Part shown: positions 12,221 through 20,935 of the stretch, one piece after another | Layout of the letters: each line of letters begins with the position of its first letter | Numbering within the stretch: position 1 is the first letter of the stretch | NCBI GenBank assembly: GCA_963715055.1 | Contig: CAVQRB010000005.1 | Span: forward strand, 62,001-126,000 | Reading direction: 5' to 3' | DNA from: CAVQRB01 sp963715055 | Lineage (GTDB): Bacteria; Pseudomonadota; Alphaproteobacteria; Rhodobacterales; Rhodobacteraceae | Length of the DNA stretch: 64,000 bases | Program-made: the position numbers and the translations under genes | The notes under the pieces: model-generated | What the model was told of the DNA's origin: nothing | The model's database searches: none | Seen by the model: only the letters and a program-made list of their open reading frames with translations

Positions 12221-14527
12221 TCAGGAAAACTTGTTGTCGCGGGGAAACCCGCGAGGCGCCATACGGCCGGCGCTGGCGCGTTTGCCGGTCCATTCCGCGA
12301 GGTCCGTCTCGGAGCGTGTCCGGCCGGCGGGATCGAGCCATGTCAGCCCCGTCGCGCTGTCGAATGTGTCGGCATCCGACAGGCCGCCGTCCTTGAATTT
12401 CTGCAACCTCACGCCCTTGCCGCGTCCCATCTCGGGCAATTCCGCCAGATCGAAGACCAGCACCTTGCGGTTCTCGCCGACCGTCGCAACCATGTCGCCC
12501 GCCACCGGCTTGCAAACAAGGGCGCGCGCGTCGCCGCGCACGTTCAGCACTTGCTTGCCGCTGCGGGTCTGGGCCAGAACCTCCTCCTCCGGCACGATGA
12601 ACCCGTCGCCTGCACTCGACGCGACCAGCAACTTTCGCCCGGGCTGATGCGTGAGGATCGTCACGATCTCGGCCTCATTGGGCAGGTCGACCATCAGGCG
12701 CAAGGGCTCGCCCATGCCGCGCCCACCGGGCAGGTTGGCGGCGGAAACCGTGTAGAAGCGCCCGTTCGATCCGAAGACCAGCAGGCGGTCGGTCGTCTCC
12801 GCGTGGAAGGTGAAGCGCGGCCCGTCACCGTCCTTGAACTTCAGCTCGCGCGTGAGGTCGATATGGCCGGTCATGGCGCGAACCCAGCCCATCTGCGAGC
12901 AGACGACCGTTATCGGCTCGCGGTCGATCATCGCCTCGATCGGAACCTCCTCGACTTCCGCGGCTTCCTCGATCAGCGTCCGTCGCGCGCCGCCGGGCCA
13001 ATCCTTGCCGAACTGCTTTTTGGTCTCGCGCAGCTGAGCGGTGATGCTGTCCCACTGCTGCTCTGGGTTTTCCAGCAGGTCTTCGAGCGCCGCGCGTTCT
13101 TCCATGAGCGCGGTCTGCTCGCGCAGAAGCTCCATCTCCTCGAGACGCCGCAGCGAGCGCAGACGCATGTTCAGAATCGCCTCGGCCTGCACCTCGGTAA
13201 GCGATGGCTCATCCGCCGGCTCTGGCGGGACGTAATCGGCTTCGTTCAGGGCACGCGGATGATCCTTGCCCCAGTCCTCCGCCATCAGCGCAGCCTTCGG
13301 ATCCTCGTCATAGCGGATGATGTCGATCACCCGGTCGAGGTTGAGAAAGGCAATGATGAAGCCTTCGAGCACCTCTAGCCGGTGGTCGATCTTCTCCATC
13401 CGATGCGTCGAGCGGCGGATCAACACTTCCTGACGGTGATCGAGGAAGGCGCGCAGAACCTCCTTCATCGAACAGACCTTGGGTGTGAGCCCGTCGATCA
13501 GCACATTCATGTTGAGCGAAAACCGCGTCTCCAGGTCACAGTTCCGAAACAGCATCCCCATCAGCACCTCGGGATCGACCGAGCGCGAACGCGGCTCGAT
13601 GATCATGCGCACGTCTTCGGCGGATTCGTCGCGCACATCGCCCAGGATCGGGATCTTCTTGGTCTGGATCAGCTCCGCGATCTTTTCGATCAGCTTGGAT
13701 TTCTGCACCTGATAGGGGATTTCCGTGACGACGATCTGCCACTGGCCTCGGCCCAGATCCTCCACCTCCCAACGGCAACGCAGCCGGAACGAGCCCCGCC
13801 CTGTCCGGTAAGCTGCAGCGATGCTTTCGGGCGGTTCGACCAGCACGCCGCCGGTCGGGAAATCCGGACCCGGGACATATTTCAGCAAGGTGTCATCGCG
13901 CGCATCAGGCGTTTTGATCAGGTGGATGCAGGCATCGCAAAGCTCCGCGATGTTGTGCGGCGGGATATTGGTGGCCATGCCGACCGCGATGCCGCTCGAT
14001 CCGTTGGCCAGAAGGTTCGGGAATTGCGCGGGCAGCACGACGGGTTCGGTGAGCGTGCCGTCGTAATTCTCCCGGAAGTCGACCGCGTTCTCGTTCAGCC
14101 CCTCGAGCATGGCCTCGGCCACGGCAGTCATCCGCGCCTCGGTGTAGCGCGAGGCCGCCGGGTTGTCGCCGTCGATGTTGCCGAAGTTGCCCTGCCCGTC
14201 GACCAGCGGGTAGCGGACGTTGAAATCCTGCGCGAGCCGGGCCATCGCGTCATAGATCGCCGCATCGCCATGCGGGTGATAGTTGCCCATCACGTCGCCG
14301 GAAATCTTGGCCGACTTGCGGAAGCCTCCCGTGGAGGAGAGGCGCAATTCGCGCATCGCGTAGAGAATGCGCCGGTGCACCGGTTTCAACCCGTCGCGCG
14401 CATCCGGCAGTGCCCGGTGCATGATCGTGCTCAGCGCATAGGTCAGATAGCGATCGCCCAAGGCGCGCCGCAGCGGCTCGGACAACTCTTTGGGGTCAAG
14501 ATCGGGGGTGTCGATTGCGTCGCTCAT
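12221..14527 (-). CDS. parC: DNA topoisomerase IV subunit A
   Basis: Breakage-rejoining subunit of topoisomerase IV, which decatenates daughter chromosomes. The start at 14527 (MSDAIDTPDLDPKELSEPLR) gives 768 residues; the frame runs on to 14608 without likeness. The catalytic tyrosine is Y128 in ASRYTEARMT. The quinolone-determining segment reads HPHGDAAIYDAM, so the position of E. coli Ser80 is Ala89 and that of Glu84 is Asp93. The C-terminal half carries degenerate beta-pinwheel blades (for example DGDGPRFTFHAETTDRLLVF). That shorter C-terminal region distinguishes ParC from GyrA. The parE partner is not in this window. Confidence 0.95.
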   Translation of the reverse strand: MSDAIDTPDLDPKELSEPLRRALGDRYLTYALSTIMHRALPDARDGLKPVHRRILYAMRELRLSSTGGFRKSAKISGDVMGNYHPHGDAAIYDAMARLAQDFNVRYPLVDGQGNFGNIDGDNPAASRYTEARMTAVAEAMLEGLNENAVDFRENYDGTLTEPVVLPAQFPNLLANGSSGIAVGMATNIPPHNIAELCDACIHLIKTPDARDDTLLKYVPGPDFPTGGVLVEPPESIAAAYRTGRGSFRLRCRWEVEDLGRGQWQIVVTEIPYQVQKSKLIEKIAELIQTKKIPILGDVRDESAEDVRMIIEPRSRSVDPEVLMGMLFRNCDLETRFSLNMNVLIDGLTPKVCSMKEVLRAFLDHRQEVLIRRSTHRMEKIDHRLEVLEGFIIAFLNLDRVIDIIRYDEDPKAALMAEDWGKDHPRALNEADYVPPEPADEPSLTEVQAEAILNMRLRSLRRLEEMELLREQTALMEERAALEDLLENPEQQWDSITAQLRETKKQFGKDWPGGARRTLIEEAAEVEEVPIEAMIDREPITVVCSQMGWVRAMTGHIDLTRELKFKDGDGPRFTFHAETTDRLLVFGSNGRFYTVSAANLPGGRGMGEPLRLMVDLPNEAEIVTILTHQPGRKLLVASSAGDGFIVPEEEVLAQTRSGKQVLNVRGDARALVCKPVAGDMVATVGENRKVLVFDLAELPEMGRGKGVRLQKFKDGGLSDADTFDSATGLTWLDPAGRTRSETDLAEWTGKRASAGRMAPRGFPRDNKFS

Positions 14528-14719
14528 CGCTTTCGTGTGTAGCGGTGGAAACTGCCCCCTACAAGTCGCAACGGCCAAGGTCAGCAAGGCGGCGCACACC
14601 GCCACCAATGGTCAACGTTCTGCACGATATCCACGGTCGCGGAAACCACGGCGCAGATTCAGGAACCCAAACAGAGGGAATCACGTTATAGTGCTTCGCT
14701 TGAAGGGGATTCTTTTACG

Positions 14720-15367
14720 ATGAAACGATTCATTCTGCTGTCATTTGTCTTCATGGGGCTTGGTTTCTACGAATTGAGCGGTGGGGCCGATTTCGATCCC
14801 GAGAGCGCACGCGAAGCCGCGATGATGGCGCGGGCCGACCGCGATGGCACCGACCCGGCGACCGTCACCGAAGTGCTTGCTGCCGAGGCCGTGACGCCGA
14901 TAGCGGAACGCATCGACCCGGCCGCGGATGAGCCGGTGGTGGCCCGCGCTTCGCTGAACCTGGTGACTGCCGATGAGGTTCTGCAGGATCCAACGCCGGT
15001 CGCGCAGCCCCCGTCGCCGGCCCCGTCGGAGACCCTTTCGCTGCAATTGCTTGACGTCTCGGAGCCCGAAGCATCCCCAGAGGCTGCGCCGGAGCCACAG
15101 ATCATCCTCCCGAGCATCGCTTTTGCCGGCAATACGCTCGAGGTATCCTCCGCCACGGTTTCAGTGCAGCGCGACATCCGCTTCGTGGATGGCGTCTCGG
15201 TAAACATGCGAGCAGGTCCGGGGACAGAGCATGCGGTCGTGACAAGACTGGACCGGAACACACAGGTCGAAATCCTGCAGGATACCGGGTCTGGCTGGGT
15301 GCAGCTGCGCCCCCTCGCGGGTGGACCGACCGGGTGGGTGGCCGATTTCCTGCTGACGGGAACCTGA
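14720..15367 (+). CDS. SH3-domain envelope protein
   Basis: A 215-residue protein with an N-terminal signal anchor (MKRFILLSFVFMGLGFYELS) and a long Ala/Pro/Glu-rich low-complexity linker (about 25-145). A C-terminal bacterial SH3 (SH3_3-type) domain at about 155-213 has the diagnostic VNMRAGPGTEHAVVTRL and WVQLRPLAGGPTGWV. Such domains bind peptidoglycan stem peptides or modulate hydrolases. It diverges from parC and is followed 52 nt later by the SDR gene. Its role is inferred from the domain only. Confidence 0.85.
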   Translation: MKRFILLSFVFMGLGFYELSGGADFDPESAREAAMMARADRDGTDPATVTEVLAAEAVTPIAERIDPAADEPVVARASLNLVTADEVLQDPTPVAQPPSPAPSETLSLQLLDVSEPEASPEAAPEPQIILPSIAFAGNTLEVSSATVSVQRDIRFVDGVSVNMRAGPGTEHAVVTRLDRNTQVEILQDTGSGWVQLRPLAGGPTGWVADFLLTGT

Positions 15368-15419
15368 CTTGCGCCTGCCCGCCATCCTTGCCATCTGACG
15401 CAAGGCAAGGGGGCAGCAT

Positions 15420-16250
15420 ATGGCAGCAAAATCGATTCTGATCACCGGATGTTCTTCGGGCATCGGCTACGCATCGGCGGTGGGGCTGCGCGCCGATGGC
15501 TGGCGCGTCTTCGCTGCCTGCCGCAAGCAAGAGGACTGCGACCGGCTGAAAGACGAGGGCTTCGAAAGCCCGTTGATCGATTATACCGACAGCGCCACGA
15601 TCCGTTCCGGTCTCGCTGAAGTTCTGGCCGCGACCGGCGGGACACTCGACGCGCTCTTCAACAACGGCGCGCATGGCACCCCGGGGCTTGTCGAGGACCT
15701 GCCAACGGACGCGCTGCGCGCCATATTCGAGGCGAATTTCTTCGGCTGGCACGAGCTGACCCGCGCCGTGATCCCGGTGATGCGGGCGCAGGGTCATGGT
15801 CGCATCGTGCAGTGCTCCTCGGTTCTCGGCTTCGTGACGCTGCCCTGGCGCGGGGCATATAACGCGACCAAATTCGCGCTCGAAGGGCTGACCGACACGA
15901 TGCGCATCGAACTCCGCGGCACCGGTATTCACGTCATCCTGATCGAACCCGGGCCGATCACCTCGAAAATCCGCCAGAACTCCATTCCGCATTTCGAGCG
16001 CTGGATAGACTGGCAGAACTCCGCCCGACGCGATCAATACGAGGCGAAACTCACCAAGCGCCTCTACGAGAGCCGCGGCCCCGATCGCTTCGAGTTGCCC
16101 GCCGAAGCTGTTGTCGCCAAACTGCGACGCGCGGTGACACATCATTCGCCACGCCCGCGCTATTTCGTCACGACGCCCACACATCTGATGGGGGCGCTGA
16201 AACGGCTCCTGCCCACTCGCGCGCTGGATTGGGTGCTCTCCAGAAGCTGA
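15420..16250 (+). CDS. Short-chain dehydrogenase/reductase
   Basis: Classical SDR oxidoreductase of 276 residues using NAD(P)H. The cofactor motif TGCSSGIG is at about 9-16, NNGA at about 81, the catalytic Ser lies in VQCSSVLG (about 138) and the YxxxK motif is YNATK (about 149-153). Substrate is unknown. The C-terminal segment with HSPRPRYFVTTPTHLMGALK and a basic end resembles SDRs acting on lipophilic substrates. The start ATG at 15420 follows GGGGGCAGC. The next gene begins 83 nt later. Confidence 0.92.
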   Translation: MAAKSILITGCSSGIGYASAVGLRADGWRVFAACRKQEDCDRLKDEGFESPLIDYTDSATIRSGLAEVLAATGGTLDALFNNGAHGTPGLVEDLPTDALRAIFEANFFGWHELTRAVIPVMRAQGHGRIVQCSSVLGFVTLPWRGAYNATKFALEGLTDTMRIELRGTGIHVILIEPGPITSKIRQNSIPHFERWIDWQNSARRDQYEAKLTKRLYESRGPDRFELPAEAVVAKLRRAVTHHSPRPRYFVTTPTHLMGALKRLLPTRALDWVLSRS

Positions 16251-16333
16251 TTTTCGCCGCCATTTCCGAGAACAGGCTCGCTTTCGCGCCTCTGCCCGCT
16301 ACATCTGCGCCAAGCAAGGAAAGGATTACCAAC

Positions 16334-16537
16334 GTGGCAGACCCCCTATTCATTCTGGCCATCATCGCCTGTCTCGCCGTCGTCGTCATTCTGATGTTCG
16401 GCCTGGGTGGCTTCGCGACCGGCGGCGCTTTCAACAAGAAAAACTCCAACAAGCTGATGCGGTACCGGATCGGTGCGCAATTCGTGGCGGTCTGCATCAT
16501 CCTGCTTTATGTCTTTCTCCGCAACAACGGGGGCTGA
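16334..16537 (+). CDS. Twin-transmembrane (HIG1-like) small membrane protein
   Basis: A 67-residue protein with two transmembrane helices (ADPLFILAIIACLAVVVILM and FVAVCIILLYVFL) joined by a Gly/Asn/Lys-rich loop with GGFATGGAFNKKNSNKLMRY. This layout is that of HIG1-type twin-membrane proteins. I choose the GTG at 16334, because an AAGGAAAGGA stretch sits just upstream and the longer frame from 16229 overlaps the SDR gene. It ends 6 nt before the cobalamin adenosyltransferase start, a pairing I recall from other Rhodobacterales. In mitochondria HIG1 proteins associate with cytochrome oxidase; whether that holds here is inference. Confidence 0.8.
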   Translation: MADPLFILAIIACLAVVVILMFGLGGFATGGAFNKKNSNKLMRYRIGAQFVAVCIILLYVFLRNNGG

Positions 16538-16543
16538 ACCGAG

Positions 16544-17116
16544 ATGGTCGTACTGAACAAGATCTACACCAAGACCGGCGATGCCGGTGAAACCGCGCTG
16601 GGGAATGGCGCCCGGGTCGCCAAACACGCCCTCAGGGTCAGCGCCTATGGCACCTCCGACGAGCTCAATTGCTTTGTCGGCGTGGCCCGCCTCGAGGCCT
16701 CCGGCGATCTGGATGTGGCATTGAGTCGGATCCAGAACGATCTCTTCGATCTCGGCGCCGATCTCTGCCGCCCGGATATGGAAAAGGACGCCACTGCGGA
16801 ATACCCGCCGCTTCGGATGATCGATGCGCAGGTCACCCGGCTTGAAAAGGAGATCGACGCGATGAACGCCGATCTGGAACCTTTGCGAAGCTTCATTCTG
16901 CCTGGCGGATCGGCCCTCTCGGCACATCTGCACGTCTGCCGGACTGTCGCGCGCCGCGCGGAGCGGCTCTGCGTCGAACTGGCGACGATGGAAGCGATCA
17001 ACACGGCAGCCGTGACCTACCTTAACCGCCTGAGCGACTGGTTTTTCGTGGCCGCCCGGGTCGCCAACAATGGCGGCAAGGATGATGTGCTCTGGGTGCC
17101 GGGGGCCAACCGCTGA
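16544..17116 (+). CDS. Cob(I)alamin adenosyltransferase, PduO type
   Basis: Transfers the 5'-deoxyadenosyl group of ATP to cob(I)alamin to make adenosylcobalamin. It has 190 residues. The N-terminal ATP loop reads KIYTKTGDAGETALGNGARV, followed by AYGTSDELN. The helical bundle carries FILPGGSALSAHLHVCRTVARRAER and ends NRLSDWFFVAAR, all PduO/MMAB hallmarks. Its product is needed by methylmalonyl- and ethylmalonyl-CoA mutases, which fits the mcd gene further on. No B12 riboswitch is visible upstream. Confidence 0.93.
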   Translation: MVVLNKIYTKTGDAGETALGNGARVAKHALRVSAYGTSDELNCFVGVARLEASGDLDVALSRIQNDLFDLGADLCRPDMEKDATAEYPPLRMIDAQVTRLEKEIDAMNADLEPLRSFILPGGSALSAHLHVCRTVARRAERLCVELATMEAINTAAVTYLNRLSDWFFVAARVANNGGKDDVLWVPGANR

Positions 17117-17307
17117 ACCGGCGCAAGCCCGGTATGACGAAAGGCAAAGCGTCCCGAAGACGGAAAGAATTGAAGAAACGCGGCGTTCCCGCGCCCAGAC
17201 GTGACGATTTTACACTGTTTCCCGCAAGCCAGCTTCGCTAAACCACCTCTCAGACACACAAGGGCTCGTGCTGACCTGCGAGTCGTAATTCAAGGAGAGA
17301 GACGCAT

Positions 17308-18066
17308 ATGAAGGTTTTGGTGCCTGTCAAACGCGTGATCGACTACAACGTGAAGGTGCGCGTGAAAGCGGACGGTTCCGGCGTCGATCTTGCCAATGTG
17401 AAGATGTCGATGAACCCCTTCGACGAAATTTCGGTCGAACAGGCGATCCGGCTCAAGGAAGCCGGACAGGCCGAGGAAGTCATCGTCGTCTCCATCGGCG
17501 TCAAGCAATGCCAGGAAACCCTGCGCACGGCCCTGGCCATGGGTGCCGACCGCGCCATTCTGGTCGTAGCAGCCGATGACGTGCACCAGGACATCGAGCC
17601 TTTGAGCGTGGCGAAGATTCTGAAGGCCATCGTGGACGAGGAGAAACCGGGTCTGGTGCTCTGCGGCAAACAGGCGATCGACAACGACATGAACGCCACC
17701 GGCCAGATGCTGGCGGCACTGCTGGGCTGGAGCCAGGCGACCTTCGCCTCGGAAGTCGCCATCGAGGGCGACAAGGCTGTGGTCAGCCGCGAAGTCGACG
17801 GCGGGATGCAGACGATCAAGGTCAAGATGCCAACCGTAATCACCGTGGATCTGCGCCTCAACGAACCGCGCTATGCCTCGCTGCCCAACATCATGAAAGC
17901 CAAGAAGAAGCCGCTCGACGAGAAAACCGCCGCCGATTACGGCGTGGACGTCACACCGCGGCTCGAAATCCTGAAAACGGTTGAGCCCGAAGCGCGCGCC
18001 GCCGGGATCAAGGTCGGCTCGGTGGATGAACTTGTATCGAAACTCAAAGAAGCGGGGGCCGTGTAA
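17308..18066 (+). CDS. etfB: Electron transfer flavoprotein beta subunit
   Basis: Beta (AMP-binding) subunit of the ETF heterodimer, which carries electrons from acyl-CoA dehydrogenases to ETF:ubiquinone oxidoreductase. It has 252 residues, starting MKVLVPVKRVIDYNVKVRVK. The beta-subunit signature VDLRLNEPRYASLPNIMKAK is at about 180-199. AAGGAGAG precedes the ATG at 17308 by 8 nt. It overlaps etfA by one base (stop and start share 18066), so synthesis is coupled. Confidence 0.97.
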   Translation: MKVLVPVKRVIDYNVKVRVKADGSGVDLANVKMSMNPFDEISVEQAIRLKEAGQAEEVIVVSIGVKQCQETLRTALAMGADRAILVVAADDVHQDIEPLSVAKILKAIVDEEKPGLVLCGKQAIDNDMNATGQMLAALLGWSQATFASEVAIEGDKAVVSREVDGGMQTIKVKMPTVITVDLRLNEPRYASLPNIMKAKKKPLDEKTAADYGVDVTPRLEILKTVEPEARAAGIKVGSVDELVSKLKEAGAV

Positions 18067-18992
18067 TGGCTGTTCTACTCCTTGCAGAAGTGACCGACGG
18101 TGAGCTTTCCATGGACGCCACCGCAAAGGCCGTGACCGCGGCGAAGATGCTCGGCGATGTGACCGTGCTGGCCGCCGGTGGCTCCGCCGCCGCCGCAGGT
18201 GCAGCCGCCGCAACGATCGACGGCGTGTCCAGGGTGCTCGTCGCCGAGGATGCCTCGCTCGGCCATCGTCTCGCGGAATCGACAGCAGCGCTGATCGTTT
18301 CGCTTTCAGGCGATTACGATCACATCGTGGCGCCGGCGACGACGGACGCCAAGAACGTGATGCCCCGCGTGGCGGCCCTGCTCGACGTGATGATCATCTC
18401 CGATGCATCAGGCGTTGTGGATGCAAATACCTTCGAGCGCCCGATCTATGCGGGCAACGCGGTGCAGACGGTGAAGTCGGCGGACCCCAAGAAGGTCATC
18501 ACCTTCCGCACCTCGACATTCGAGGCCGCCGGCACCGGCGGGTCCGCCCCGGTCGAGACCATTGCTGCCGCAGCCAACCCAGGCCTGTCGGAATGGGTCG
18601 AGGACAAGGTCGCGGCCAGCGACCGTCCCGAGCTGACCTCGGCGGGCGTCGTCGTCTCCGGCGGGCGCGGCGTGGGCTCGGAAGCGGATTTCGCCCTGAT
18701 CGAGACACTCGCCGACAAGCTTGGCGCAGCGGTCGGCGCCTCGCGCGCGGCCGTCGACTCAGGTTACGCCCCGAATGACTGGCAGGTCGGGCAGACCGGA
18801 AAGGTCGTGGCGCCCAACCTTTATGTGGCGGTCGGCATCTCCGGCGCGATCCAGCACCTTGCGGGGATGAAGGACAGCAAGATCATCGTCGCGATCAACA
18901 AGGACGAGGAAGCGCCGATCTTTCAGGTCGCCGATTACGGCCTCGTGGCGGATCTCTTCACCGCCGTGCCGGAGCTGATCGAGAAGCTCTGA
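18066..18992 (+). CDS. etfA: Electron transfer flavoprotein alpha subunit
   Basis: FAD-binding alpha subunit of ETF, 308 residues. The N-terminal half has the ETF adenine-nucleotide-like fold (MAVLLLAEVTDGELSMDATA). The C-terminal FAD domain shows SGGRGVGS (about 199-206), QVGQTGKVVAPNLYVAVGIS, GAIQHLAGMKDSKIIVAINK and DEEAPIFQVADYGLVADLF. It is transcribed with etfB and ends in a strong terminator. An expected electron donor in this window is the Mcd acyl-CoA dehydrogenase. Confidence 0.97.
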   Translation: MAVLLLAEVTDGELSMDATAKAVTAAKMLGDVTVLAAGGSAAAAGAAAATIDGVSRVLVAEDASLGHRLAESTAALIVSLSGDYDHIVAPATTDAKNVMPRVAALLDVMIISDASGVVDANTFERPIYAGNAVQTVKSADPKKVITFRTSTFEAAGTGGSAPVETIAAAANPGLSEWVEDKVAASDRPELTSAGVVVSGGRGVGSEADFALIETLADKLGAAVGASRAAVDSGYAPNDWQVGQTGKVVAPNLYVAVGISGAIQHLAGMKDSKIIVAINKDEEAPIFQVADYGLVADLFTAVPELIEKL

Positions 18993-19012
18993 TCCGCGAT
19001 GCCGGAAAACGA

Positions 19013-19044
19013 AGGCCGCTGCCCGCAAGGACAGCGGCCTTTTT
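19013..19044 (+). terminator. Rho-independent terminator after etfA (likely bidirectional)
   Basis: A 9-bp stem AGGCCGCTG/CAGCGGCCT with a 10-nt loop is followed by five T residues on the plus strand, starting 20 nt after the etfA stop. It touches the stop codon of the convergent DUF6473 gene. On the minus strand the hairpin is followed by TTCGTTTTCC, so it may stop both transcripts. Confidence 0.88.
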
Positions 19045-19883
19045 CATCGGAGCAGCGGTTTCAGTGATTCTCCGATCCGGGCCGCGAGCTCTTCATGCGC
19101 GGCAGGGCCGAGCAGTTCGCGCGCGGCCAAAGCCTCGAGATCGCTGAAGACCATCCCATCCGTGCCTGCGTTGATGGCCTCCTGACTCGCGGTGACTTCG
19201 ACCACCGCACGTGCCTCCGCCGACAAACGCTCCAGCATCGGGCGCGTCACAAAAAGCGGGTCCCGCGCCATCGACGGGTCAGGCATGGCCGCATCGTCGT
19301 CCGCCGGCGCATGATCAGAAAACCAGACCAGAACCACATTGCCCGTGAGGCGTCTCAACAGAAGCCGCATCCGTGCCAGCCAGGCCTTCTGCAACTCCAG
19401 CCTCACCGTGGCAAAGCGCTCCGGTGAGATCTTGTAGAGCCGCCCCAACAGATGCCGGGTAAAGTTGAACTCTGCGAAATCGACCTCAGGATAGATCGAT
19501 TTCAACAAGGCGGAGGCGGTCAGAAACCGATCGTTGCGGCGTGGATGCACCGCGTAGAAGCGGTTCGAGAGATTCTGCGCCCCGACAATCTGCAGCACGG
19601 TGACCACGGCCTCGCCAGCCCCTTGCGACAGGAAGCTGTCTTGAGCCAGCACATCGATGCCGGCGTTCGGGATGCCGAGATTGATGCAGTCGATGCCAAG
19701 TTCCTGTTCCACAAGGGCCGGAAACGGCGTTTTCAGGAATTTGCCATAGGTATCGGTGCCTCCCAGAAAGGCCACATAAGGCGCATCGAGCCGCCGTTGC
19801 GGCCCCCGGAACAACAGTTTGGAGGTGCCATACCGGCATGGCGAATAGTCGAGAGCCCCCGCTCCCAGCGCGTCGAAGGACAT
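19044..19883 (-). CDS. DUF6473-family protein, possible SGNH-type fold
   Basis: A 279-residue cytoplasmic protein without signal peptide. It begins MSFDALGAGALDYSPCRYGT; I prefer this start at 19883 to the upstream ATG pair at 19898 because GGTGGGA lies just before it. The features LDYSPCRYGTSKLLFRGP, VAFLGGTDTYGKF and CINLGIPNAGIDVL match what I recall of DUF6473, a Rhodobacterales-rich family. The GGTDTYGKF and NLGxPNAG motifs resemble blocks I and II of SGNH hydrolases, but a catalytic triad is not certain. It stands alone between etfA and a divergently oriented hydroxyacyl-CoA dehydrogenase. Confidence 0.75.
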   Translation of the reverse strand: MSFDALGAGALDYSPCRYGTSKLLFRGPQRRLDAPYVAFLGGTDTYGKFLKTPFPALVEQELGIDCINLGIPNAGIDVLAQDSFLSQGAGEAVVTVLQIVGAQNLSNRFYAVHPRRNDRFLTASALLKSIYPEVDFAEFNFTRHLLGRLYKISPERFATVRLELQKAWLARMRLLLRRLTGNVVLVWFSDHAPADDDAAMPDPSMARDPLFVTRPMLERLSAEARAVVEVTASQEAINAGTDGMVFSDLEALAARELLGPAAHEELAARIGESLKPLLR

Positions 19884-20041
19884 AGATCCCACCATCATTT
19901 AAGTTCACCCGGGAGCGACCATGACGCATGGATACTGCGATTCCCTTAAATCCCCCATTTGAGGAGAATTTTGCGAACGTCTTGGCCTTGCAGCCCGCCC
20001 CGCGTGCACCGTAAGCTGCGCAGGATCAACGGGGGCATGTC

Positions 20042-20917
20042 ATGGAAATCAAATCGGTCGGGATTGTCGGCGCAGGACAGATGGGCAATGGCATCGCCCA
20101 TGTGATGGCGCTGGCCGGATATGATGTCATCCTCAACGACATCAGCCAGGACGCGCTGACCAAGGCCATGGAGTTGATGACGAAGAACATGGACCGTCAG
20201 GTCTCCCGCGAGAAGATCACCGCCGGCGAACAGGCGGCGGCCCTCGCGAGGATCGAGACGACCACAACCCTCACGGATGTGGCAAAAGCCGATCTGGTCA
20301 TCGAGGCGGCAACCGAACGGGAAACCGTGAAACAGGCCATTTTCGAGGACCTCATCCCGCATCTGCAACCGCATACGATCCTGACGTCGAACACTTCCTC
20401 CATCTCCATCACGCGGCTTGCGAGCCGAACCGACCGCCCGGAAAAATTCATGGGATTCCACTTCATGAATCCGGTGCCAGTGATGCAACTGGTTGAACTG
20501 ATCCGCGGGATCGCCACCGATGCGCCGACTTTCGACGCCTGCAAGACCGTGGTCGACCGGCTGGGCAAGACCGCCGCATCGGCGGAGGATTTTCCGGCCT
20601 TCATCGTCAACCGGATCCTGATGCCGATGATCAATGAGGCGGTCTATACTCTTTATGAAGGCGTCGGCAGCGTGAAATCCATCGACAGCTCGCTGAAACT
20701 CGGTGCGAACCATCCGATGGGGCCGCTGGAACTGGCGGATTTCATCGGGCTCGACACTTGCCTTGCCATCATGAACGTCCTGCATGACGGGCTGGCCGAT
20801 ACCAAGTATCGCCCCTGCCCGCTGCTCACGAAATACGTCGAAGCCGGCTGGCTCGGGCGCAAGACGGAACGCGGTTTCTACGATTATCGGGGAGACGTGC
20901 CAGTCCCGACGCGCTAA
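20042..20917 (+). CDS. 3-hydroxybutyryl-CoA dehydrogenase
   Basis: NAD(P)-dependent oxidation of 3-hydroxybutyryl-CoA to acetoacetyl-CoA, or the reverse. It has 291 residues, the length of stand-alone bacterial enzymes (PaaH/Hbd). The Rossmann motif GAGQMGNGIAHVMA is at about 10-23, the catalytic His lies in MGFHFMNPVPVMQLVE (about 138-152), and the C-terminal domain has NHPMGPLELADFIGLDTCL and TERGFYDY. It belongs with short-chain acyl-CoA or polyhydroxybutyrate metabolism. The next gene is convergent, 18 nt away. Confidence 0.94.
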   Translation: MEIKSVGIVGAGQMGNGIAHVMALAGYDVILNDISQDALTKAMELMTKNMDRQVSREKITAGEQAAALARIETTTTLTDVAKADLVIEAATERETVKQAIFEDLIPHLQPHTILTSNTSSISITRLASRTDRPEKFMGFHFMNPVPVMQLVELIRGIATDAPTFDACKTVVDRLGKTAASAEDFPAFIVNRILMPMINEAVYTLYEGVGSVKSIDSSLKLGANHPMGPLELADFIGLDTCLAIMNVLHDGLADTKYRPCPLLTKYVEAGWLGRKTERGFYDYRGDVPVPTR

Positions 20918-20935
20918 GCGAGGTGGTCCTGTGCT

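Noticed and set aside
16251..16543. Possible cobalamin riboswitch before the adenosyltransferase
   Set aside because: The gap is largely taken by the twin-membrane gene and I saw no B12-box-like sequence.
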